Assembly: GCA_944989445.1 (NCBI GenBank)
Contig: CALYLW010000341.1
Coordinates: forward strand, 1,192,132 to 1,256,131
Length of the DNA: 64,000 nt
Direction: 5' to 3'
Origin: Ampullaceana balthica
Lineage: Eukaryota > Mollusca > Gastropoda > Lymnaeidae
Shown here: positions 56,321 through 64,000 of the stretch, one piece after another
Layout of the letters: each line of letters begins with the position of its first letter
Position numbering within the stretch: the stretch's first letter is position 1
Program-made: the position numbers and the translations under genes
The notes under the pieces: generated by a model
The model's database searches: none
Seen by the model: the letters and a program-made list of their open reading frames with translations, nothing else
What the model was told of the DNA's origin: nothing

Positions 56321-58480
56321 TTATCTTATCTTATCTGTTTACAGACGCTCCTTCTATACAGAAGATTATTGCGTCCTACGCTTATCTATGGTTTGTGTTT
56401 AGCCCTGCATTTTTATTAGAGATTTAAATGTTGATAAAGTGTTGGTTTTCCTGGATTCTTCAGGCAACCCATTCCACGCCCGAATTCCGGACGGGAAGAA
56501 GGAAAACTTGTATGTGTTTGTTCTTGCATACGGAATAAGAAAGGTGTTTTTATCCTTATGTCTATCTGAGGGTTGTATTAAGTTATCTTTGTGTTGTATT
56601 TCTAAATTAGAATTAATTGCTTTATGTATGATTACTACTTTGCTCTTGGTTCTTCTATCCTCTAGTGTTTCAAGGTTTAATGATTTTAACTAATGGTGTT
56701 ATTCTTGTCAGATTTGAATATTCTCCAGTAATGAATCTGGCAGCTCTTTTTTGAATTTGTTCTAGTTTATCAATGTTTTCTTTGGTGGATGGGTCCCATA
56801 CATATGCATATTCTAGTACAGGTCTCACCAAAGTGAGGATAGCATTTTAGTTTTATATCTCTATTACATTTGTTAAAGTTTCTTTTTATAAAGCCTAAGG
56901 TTTTGTTTGATTTTTTAATAACTTCATTGACATGGGGATTCCATGATAGTTTCTCATTTATTAAGACTCCTAAGTATTTTGCATCTTTAGTTTGGGTCAG
57001 TTCTTTTCCATGAATGTAATATTTTGTATTTATTTGTTTCTTTTTGTTTGTTACTCTTAACAGTTGACACTTTTCTGGGTGGAAAGACATACTCCAGTTA
57101 GTTTCCCATTTTATCAATTCATCTAAGTCTTTTTGTAAAATTTTGCTATCTTGTTCTGATTTAATTGTTCTATAGATTATACAATCATCAGCAAATAACC
57201 TAACTTTTGTACCTGTTGAGATGTTGTTGGGTAAATCATTTATATAAATTAAAAAGAGTAAGGGACCTAGCACTGTTCCTTGTGGAACTCCTGAGTTAAC
57301 CTTTGTTGGTGCAGATTTAGATCCATTAATTATTACAGTTTGCTCCCTGCCCAAAAGGAAGTCTTGGATCCAGTGATGTAAGGGACCTGAGATTCCAAAG
57401 TAGTTAAGCTTTTTAAGTAAACTAAGGTGGTGAACTTTGTCAAATGCTTTTGAGAAGTCAAGTAATATTGTGTCTATTTGATCATTATTGTCTAAGCCTT
57501 TTGATAATTCATCTATTAAACCTATTAATTGTGTTTCACATGATCTGTTTTTTCTAAAGCCGTGTTGATGTGGGCATAGGGCATTATATTTGTCTAGGTG
57601 GCTAACTATTTTACTATATATTATGTTTTCTAGTAATTTACAGGTGATACTAGTAAGTGATACAGGTATGTAATTAACAGGGTCTGATTTATCACCTTTC
57701 TTAAAGAGTGGAGTTAAGTTAGCTAATTTCCAATCCTGGGGCACTTTACCCTGGTTTAGAGAGGCTTGAAAAAGAACTACAAGGATTGGGGACAGTTCAT
57801 TGCTTAGTTCTTTTAATAACCTTGCAGGCAATTCATCTGGGCCAGTGGCTTTGTTTATTTTTAAGTTTTTTAGGAGTGAATGTATACCTATCTCGTCTAC
57901 AGTTATGTTGTCTATTTCTTCCATTTTATTTAAATTTATTAATACTTCCTTGTCGCCTGAGGCAGAGAATGATGATGCAAAGTATGTGTTAAGGATATTA
58001 GCTTTAGTCTCATTATCATTATAGGTTTTATAATTTGAGCCTTTTAGTGTGGCTATTCCTGTAGGTTTCATTTTTTAAAGATTTGATAAAGGACCATAAG
58101 TTTTTATTGTTATCTTTAGAAATTAAATTGTTTATATATTCATTTTGGAGGTTTCGACTAAGTTTTTGTGTCAAGTGTTTAATTTTTAAGTACTTTTTGT
58201 GTATCCTTTTTGAATTGGTAGCCTTAAATTTCTTAAATAAGTTCTCTTTTTGTTTGCATAGCTTTTTCAATTTAAAATTGAACCAGCATTTGTTAATTTT
58301 ATTTGATGTTAATTTTGTTGGAACATTCTCATCCATAATAGTTTTTAGATTTGTTTTTATATATTTCCAAATTTCTTCTACTGGGCTATTTGTATTAAAA
58401 AAGGTACGAGGTAGGGCTCCAAGGTACGAGGGTGCAAAAATGAGGATTACAGCGTCATATCTTAGTAGAATTTGATGCAA
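56321..58480 (-). mobile_element. 5'-truncated LINE (jockey/CR1-like) with long reverse-transcriptase frame
   Basis: The minus-strand frame 58071-56770 (433 codons) is a non-LTR reverse transcriptase: KATGPDELPARLLKEL, ANLTPLFKKGDKSDPVNY, HGFRKNRSCETQL, DFSKAFDKVHH, SGVPQGTVLGPLLFLIYIND, the catalytic FADD in RLFADDCIIY, and the thumb motif DAKYLGVLI. A preceding frame (58480-58028) carries the pre-RT region and joins it only through a frameshift near 58050. The frame breaks again near 56830, before the usual C-terminus. No endonuclease is present, so the copy is 5'-truncated. On the minus strand the element ends in (GATAA)n near 56321. Another 3' fragment is at 26568-27030. Confidence 0.92.
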
Positions 58481-58858
58481 CGGAAAGGGTAAGGGGCATC
58501 AATTTTACATTTTTAAAATATTTTTCCTTGGGCAAAAATATCATCTTTACAAAAATTGCGAGGTAGAATGAACGATACATACTCTCGTCATGAAACTCAC
58601 TGCAGTCCAGGTTAAAATCCAATTTTCGCTTTTTATTGTAATAGTTATGAATCGTATATTATTTAAAAGGATAATTTTATACGCTATGCAATGAAAAAAG
58701 GTTTTATAGCCTCATTTTTGGGACTTGTTTTTCTTTTTTAATTCATTTTTTCCGATCGGTCCTCCGCATTTCCATAAAATGAATTTTGCACCCCTCGATT
58801 TTTTTACTCCGTGCATTTGCAAGGAAAGATGGAGTGTTAGTTCGGCCCTGCATGCAGG

Positions 58859-59753
58859 TAGAAATTTGAGACAGGCAGACAGACGGCAGTGTTTAAGACG
58901 AGAAGAATCAAGTAAATTAAATTTAGTCTAATAATCGTTTTTTTCAATGAATTAATGATATTTTTGTGAACAAAGATAATTTTTAAAATATATTATATTG
59001 CTGCTTAAAGAAATCGAGCTTTTTACTGATTTAATAAAGTAATTTTATTTTTAATAGTAAAAGAATAGTACGATTTGCGTAATAAAATGAAATTTGTTAA
59101 CTTTTCGGAGCACAAATGAAATGTCGGCATTTAGAGTTACCAACTTTACCTTTATTGGACGAATTTGTACTAGTGTGTAGTGTGTGCTGCGAAACTACCA
59201 AGAAAAGGCTAATATAATTCATAGTGTGTAGCGTAAATTTTGTTTATTTATTTTTAGTGTTGATCTAATTAATGTATGTGTGCAATATTTATTTGATACA
59301 AATGTCGGTCTCAAAAGTCATCAATTTTCCATTCGTTATTCAGAGCTGAGAGCACTTGGACTTGGGGAGAAAGAAAGTTAAAATTAAGGCTTAATTTAAT
59401 TACTTAATAATTAAAGGAGGCAAATTAATATTCATATTAAATAGTCAAATGCCTCATAATTTAGACCTTTAATAATATAGGCTATAAATATAGTGAATTT
59501 TCTCTCACATTAGTATACTTTAACTTTCACATTTTGGAATTCTTTATACTATACTAGACTATAGGCCTAGGCTACTTATAATAATCTGACTTATAATTAT
59601 AACTTATGCTTTGTTCAATCATTATTATTAATCATAATTATATTTAACGTCAGCTGTAAACGGTAATGTATTGTGATATTTCTAACAATTAAAATTATTA
59701 GGCCGATACTTCATTGCTAACAGTTAATATTGGCTAACTCAAAAAAAAATGTT
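58859..59753. other. Intergenic, no gene seen
   Basis: AT-rich sequence without recognised elements. Confidence 0.4.
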
Positions 59754-60016
59754 TAGGGTAAACGGGGGTATTAGGCACCACACTTTTGGCATTTGTGCAC
59801 ATAATTCCTTTTTCCTAAATTATCTTGAATGTTACATTAAAATGAAATGTACCATATGTACCTTACACTTTTCTGTCATCACAAAACACCACTTGTTTGG
59901 ATAAAAAGGCATTGGAAATATTTTATTTTGATTTTTAAAAAATTCAACCTCACTTTCGTTTTTAATGACAGTTATGGGGCATTAAGCACCCGCCTCGGGG
60001 GCAATAGGCACCACCC

Positions 60017-60666
60017 TCACTGGGTGCAAAAACCACACAGCCACTCCTCTTCCTCCATAGCCTCAAGGCTCCCTGTGATGTTAGTACACTGTAGATGATA
60101 CCAGTGACTGCAAATGTCACATTGGATCCATTTGTCACCCCCAGCTTGTCCGCAACGTCTACACTCGGTGTCATCTGAAGAGGAGTCCGAGTCGAGTGGG
60201 CTCTGAGATCGTGGGCGGGATCTTTTGCCTCTGCCTTTACCTTTGCCTCGTCCTCGCAAACTCTTGGCAGCCTCCTCCTCCCTCAATCTTTGGGCACAAT
60301 CCTCTTCTGTCAAGCTTTCCACGTATCTAAAATGTTGAACTCTTGCCGACCTTCCTCTTCCTCTATTAGAGAAGTGAGGCTTCAGTTGCTCCATGAAAAA
60401 GGTCCGAATCGACATAGGGTGGGATGATTAGTCAATGGTTCAGGGAGAGGGGGAGCGGATGGGGTTCCCAATGAAGAAGCAGCAGAGGAGGTTCCTGATG
60501 AAGTGCCAGCAGATGAGGATCCTGATGAAGTGCTGGCAGATGAGGATCCTGATGAAGTGCTTGCAGATGAGGATCCTGATGAAGTGCTTGCAGATGAGGA
60601 TCCTGATGAAGTGCTGGCAGATGAGGGGTCAGATGGTGGAGGTGTGACAACCTGGGGCCAGCACAA
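60017..60666 (-). pseudogene. Transposon-borne PHD-finger protein fragment with Ser-rich repeats
   Basis: On the minus strand, an open frame (60666-60382) starts after a possible splice acceptor (TATCAACAG) and reads about six repeats of a Ser/Thr-rich 9-residue unit (SSASTSSGS), then Pro-rich sequence. A frameshift near 60410 leads to the frame 60415-60017, with a basic stretch (GRGKGKGRGKRSRPRSQS), an acidic Ser run, and a PHD finger: CRRCGQAGGDKWIQCDIC, HWYHLQC, then WLCGFC, i.e. C4-H-C3 spacing. PHD fingers occur at the C-terminus of some pogo-like transposases in animals. This one lies inside a 27-bp-TIR element, so it is most likely transposon-derived and broken by the frameshift. The 27-bp DNA repeat is at 60470-60625. 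Confidence 0.72.
60470..60625. repeat. 27-30-bp coding minisatellite
   Basis: Tandem units of AGATGAGGATCCTGATGAAG followed by TGCTGGC, about five to six copies, in frame with the Ser-rich region of the PHD protein on the minus strand (SSASTSSGS units). Length a multiple of 3, so copy-number change would keep the frame. Confidence 0.9.
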
Positions 60667-61616
60667 ACTAGAACTAGCTGTTGATATGCTAAAGTAAATA
60701 CAAAACTAATTTATGCTGCTGAAATTTCATTTGTATAGATATTTTACAATAAAAGAGCAAATAGTGTGCTTCAAATGTGCATTCAAATACTTGACTGGGG
60801 CATTAAGCACCCCCTGATTTAAGTCTCATTTTATACTCTTGTGACATGTCCCATCACAAAAAGAGTGCTTGCACACTTAAAACAAAACACATTCTGTCAT
60901 ATTAACAAGGCAAAAGCTTGCTGGTCACTATCAAATGGTTCTATGATGTATTTAAAATATTTCATAGACGGCCATTCTAAAAACAACACTGAAGTTCAAC
61001 ATCATGGCATTTTCCTGGAAAAAAAATTGCTAAAAAAAATCTAAGCCTCTGTGAACTAAAATGATTGAATCACTAATTACTTCAACAAATCATTGGTTAT
61101 AATGGCAAATAATAAGCTTGCTACCTGCAAGGGCTTAGTGTAAACAGAAGTTTTACTAAAGTATTCACTGAAGCAAAAAAGTTGTGTAACCACTTTTCAA
61201 GATGGCAATGACTGAGGAAAAACATGTGCTTGAATTTTCCTCTTCTAGTTGCTTTTCAGAATAATTTCCCTTGTATGGGGCTAATGAAATAGAGGCTTCT
61301 GATTCGCTAAAATACAAAAAATGCTGGGGCTTATTGCCCCAGAAGTTATTAGCAGTGTAATAGAGCAATTTATCAGGGTCTTTCCAGTACTGGTGCCTAT
61401 TACCCCCTGGTGCCTAATACCCCCTTTTGCCCTAAATACTTTCTAAATAATCTAAAGTATCATTTTCATTTATATTTTAACATTAACAGCTTTATTTATT
61501 AATGCTGGATGTTTTCATCTATAATTTGGTATGAAACTTTCAAACTTATGGCATGTTCACAAAAGGCACATTCTTATACTGATGTCATGTTTGATCAGAA
61601 CAGGAAAGAAGACTTA

Positions 61617-61985
61617 ACCATTTTCCATCCAACATCCATCGTCCCTGTGGTGCCATAGCCCATGCAGGGCTTTGACCTCCCTCACCACTTCCTTCCACTC
61701 AGACCTAACCAATGCCTTTCTTCTCCAAGATTGGATGCCCGGTTTCAGTTGCTGTAGACTGTAGAATCTTTCTCTTCATCATCTATACATCTAAGCCTAG
61801 GTATTCTCTTGAGCCGTTTTCCTCTGGGATTTTGGTGGCACACCCTTTTTGCTCCCCTATCATTCTTTCTAAGTGTCCTGCCCATCATAGTCTGCCCCTT
61901 TTTTACCACGTTTTTATTAACTTGCTTTCGTTCTTGTCTGTCCGCATTGTTTTTGTACCTGTCTGATATGTCTGGCCGCAATTTT
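61617..61985 (-). pseudogene. LINE C-terminal fragment, part 1 of a split copy
   Basis: Minus-strand frames contain KKGQTMMGRTLRKNDRG, then NPRGKRLKRIPRLRCIDDEE, and downstream SWRRKALVRSEWKEVVREVK and LHGLW. This follows the C-terminal order of RTE-, CR1- or I-like LINE polyproteins (GH-x-R-M region, P-x-GKR-x-R-x-RPR-x-RW-x-DD, then a WR-x-x-A-x-DR-x-W block). Frames are broken. The N-terminal remainder continues at 62620-63028 beyond the inserted fold-back repeat. Confidence 0.62.
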
Positions 61986-61989
61986 TCAA

Positions 61990-62612
61990 ATTTTCCAACG
62001 TAAAATTAAACCACTTCTGATGGCCCTAGAGAGCTCAAAATTTTACCACAAATAAATCTTGGCTGACAATGCATTGTATTAAAATTTCAGATCCATCAAA
62101 TGTACCGCAATTAAATTATTGCATTTTTTTAGTTTATCTATATAAGCATCTGTATCCGACAGCCGTTATTAGATTTCACGTGCCGAGTTCACCTTGTGAC
62201 CTTATCGCCGTGGCATTAAAACATTGGGCGGGCGCTGATCAGGTGTTTGGTAAGATAAATAGAGGTAAAAAAATATTTTTAAAAACCAGGTTGTTATAAT
62301 TGGACTAAAAAGAATACAATAAATAGAGGTAAAAATTAGATTTTTAACGTGGGGCGGGTGCTTCAAAATCCTATTCTAATTTAGAAATACAACACAAAGA
62401 TAGGTGTTTGGTATTAAAATTAAAGATTTATAATTTAGAAGGCAAAAGAGAGATCTATAAATGAGAGAATGAGTGAACTGCATATGTAAAACCTCATAAG
62501 CACCCGCCCCACGTTTTTAGTCATATTAAATCAAATTATTTTCTTCTCTTTAGTCCACTTATAAAAACGTGGTTTTTAAAAATCTTATTTTTACCTCTAT
62601 TTATATTTCTGC
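61990..62612. repeat. Fold-back repeat with 0.5-kb-family core, inserted in a LINE
   Basis: The left part (61998-62150) resembles 52150-52300, including TTAAAATTTCAGATC and TGTACCGCAATTAAATTATT. The right part forms a fold-back: AATAGAGGTAAAAATTAGAT, TTTTAACGTGGGGCGGGTGC (62320-62362) pairs with GCACCCGCCCCACGTTTTTA (62502-62521) and with AATCTTATTTTTACCTCTAT (62581-62601). No coding capacity. Confidence 0.7.
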
Positions 62613-62619
62613 TACTATT

Positions 62620-63028
62620 GTGGGATCCTGGTTTAAACTGTACAGTTCATGGTTGGTTCCTATTCTCCATCCGTATTCATCCTTTGACTGAGAACTTTCC
62701 TCTCCCATATATTTAACAGATTTTCTGCAGTTTTTAAGTCCAAGTTTCACTTGAATAAGTTACAGCTGGTCCGATGACAGAGTGACAGTTTTATAAATAA
62801 AGAGTTTTCTTTGTTTCTCTGGTTTTTACTTTTGATTATTATCTGACTACTTATCAGTTTGTTTGGTAAGCCTAACTCCTGCAGAGTCTCATATAAATAT
62901 TTTCTTTTGATGCCATGGGCCATTATATAGTGTACATAGAGTTTATGTACTGGGATATTATATTCATAGCATTTTTCTAATAGGCATTTGATGATAACAA
63001 CATTTTCCAGCCCCCTAAAAAATTTCAA
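62620..63028 (-). pseudogene. LINE reverse-transcriptase fragment, part 2 of the split copy
   Basis: On the minus strand, 63028-62747 includes KRKYLYETLQELGLPNKLI, the pattern following the reverse transcriptase D-x-x-x-A-x-D-S motif in many LINEs. 62720-62620 in broken frames reads like the W-R-I-x-T-N-x-E-L-Y segment that precedes the C-terminal region. The middle of the reverse transcriptase, including the catalytic FADD or YADD, is missing. Order and orientation agree with part 1 at 61617-61985. Confidence 0.55.
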
Positions 63029-64000
63029 ATTACAGTGTTACAATTTATCTTATTCTCTAATTGACTCTGTTTAGAGATTGATTCTTATTCCAATTTTTTC
63101 CTCGATTTTTTTACAATAATAAAATTATTAGCATATAACATAGTGTTCACCATTATTATCATTTCCTGATTGTCTTTGCACTATTTTTCTTCTTAACCAA
63201 TTTCAAATGGAACTGACTTGTCTTTTAGTTTTAACCTTATTAAAATATTTTTTGAAAAGCATTCTTTGAAATTTAGCATTAAATGAGATTTTTGCCATCC
63301 AACATTTTTGGATCAACATTCATGTTAGACAATCAATGTCTCTTGAGACATAATGAGGATCAGTAGGGGTTATAAATATCTTATTACAGTAGGTTGCATC
63401 ATAAACATAAATCTGGTTGAATAGTAAGTCGATGTAGTCATGTAAATACAATTATGAGCTTAGAACAGCAATAAAATAGTAAAATTGTCCAACTTCAAAA
63501 CAAATTCAGTTTATCAATTTTTACAAACAGCCCAAATCTTCACTTTGAACACATGTTATGCACATTGAACAGCCTTTGCCAATAGATAAAAGGAATATAT
63601 TAAGTTACTGACCAGCAGAGCGTTCTTTCATCTCGAATGAATGCTCACACAATAAAAACAGTTGTGCTTTATCAATCTTATCACCCTGCAAGGCTTAGAC
63701 AATGTTACACCAGACACTTCTAACTAACAATATTCTTTTACTTTTATTATACAACAAAAACTTTTATTTAACTAAATGGTGTTAAATTTTTACTTTCCAT
63801 TTCAAACACCCCCAGTGTCATAAAATATTTCAGATATAGTTTTAACAAATTATTTTCATAAAAACCTCAATAACCAATTAACTATTTAATTTAATTTTTA
63901 TTTAGTTTTTGTTGATAGCAGTTCGGGCAGAGAGTGGGAGAAAAGAAAAAAATCATTCACTTCTTGTACCCTTTATAGCTGTTAAAAGATGCTTTTTAAA
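63029..64000. other. Window end, no gene seen
   Basis: AT-rich sequence with no recognised gene, repeat or element. Confidence 0.4.

Larger units (their letters stand above)
54475..58850 (+). mobile_element. 4.4-kb hAT composite element
   Basis: Begins CAGGGCCGGACTTAG and ends AGTTCGGCCCTG, with flanks CATGCAAG (54467-54474) and CATGCAGG (58851-58858), an 8-bp target duplication with one mismatch. It contains part of the inverted-repeat MITE (54535-54680), a broken hAT transposase (54900-55620), a fragment of the 201-bp MITE (55655-55793) and a minus-strand LINE (56321-58480). Confidence 0.7.
59754..61434. mobile_element. 1.7-kb TA-flanked DNA transposon with 27-bp terminal inverted repeats
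   Basis: The left end begins TAGGGTAAACGGGGGTATTA and the right end, read in reverse, begins TAGGGCAAAAGGGGGTATTA; both continue GGCACCA, with two mismatches in 27 bases. Flanking TA and size suggest the Tc1/mariner-pogo group. The motif GGGGCATTAAGCACC or its relatives recurs inside (59976, 60798, 61322), so subterminal repeats extend inward. The minus strand carries a PHD-finger frame (60017-60666). No DDE catalytic domain is recognised, so it is a deletion derivative. Confidence 0.75.

Noticed and set aside
60017..60666. PHD-finger frame as a host gene
   Set aside because: It lies wholly inside 27-bp terminal inverted repeats with TA flanks and is frameshifted, so a transposon origin is more likely.

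Overview
The window is animal nuclear DNA: AT-rich, with long introns, GT-AG splice sites and dense transposable elements. The one host gene is a Cys-loop receptor subunit of nicotinic acetylcholine receptor (nAChR) type. Large introns, many hAT-type MITEs, tRNA-derived SINEs and a divergent non-alpha nAChR subunit suggest a lophotrochozoan, probably a gastropod mollusc. This assignment is inference from style, not from a marker gene.

The receptor gene lies on the + strand from 34 to 46930 or 50420. I assembled it by eye from eleven exons, each with GT/AG boundaries and matching phases: signal peptide 34-88; ligand-binding domain 6061-6215, 22456-22500, 26030-26139, 27695-27800, 38135-38218 and 39444-39613; then two alternative membrane cassettes. 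Cassette A is 41727-41899 (M1-M2) plus 46548-46930 (M3-M4, stop). Cassette B is 48150-48322 plus 50059-50420. Exons 8A and 8B are both exactly 173 bp, with the same entry phase (2) and exit phase (1). No second ligand-binding domain lies between the cassettes. The simplest reading is one gene that puts one extracellular domain on two different ion pores (426 aa and 419 aa). Including both M1-M2 exons would create a TGA one codon after the junction, so reading frame enforces the choice. The pore helices differ at position 2' (Ser versus Met) and at the outer mouth (Asp19'-Asn20'-Asp21' versus Ser19'-Arg20'-Lys21'). This is the most interesting system in the window.

The introns hold most of the other features. 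Intron 1 contains a decayed Ty3/gypsy-type retrotransposon (about 957-4402, minus strand) whose integrase end precedes reverse transcriptase, a copy of a 0.5-kb repeat family, and a tRNA-derived SINE. Intron 2 has several hAT elements with 8-bp target duplications, including a three-level nest at 17.9-20.5 kb. Intron 3 has a 14-bp satellite array and a long (TA)n. Intron 5 has long gene-free repeats, including a 26-bp GGGCCC-rich array. Intron 8A has four tandem copies of the 0.5-kb family plus one inverted copy, and a 38-bp minisatellite.

Downstream of the receptor (50.4-64 kb) I see no host gene. There are MITEs, a 4.4-kb hAT composite carrying a minus-strand LINE, a 1.7-kb TA-flanked element with 27-bp terminal inverted repeats and a PHD-finger reading frame, and a second LINE split by a fold-back repeat. 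A SINE at 21966-22240 shares its 3' tail with the LINE at 56321-58480, which suggests a SINE/LINE mobilisation pair. Apart from the receptor, every coding trace I can recognise is transposon-derived and broken.
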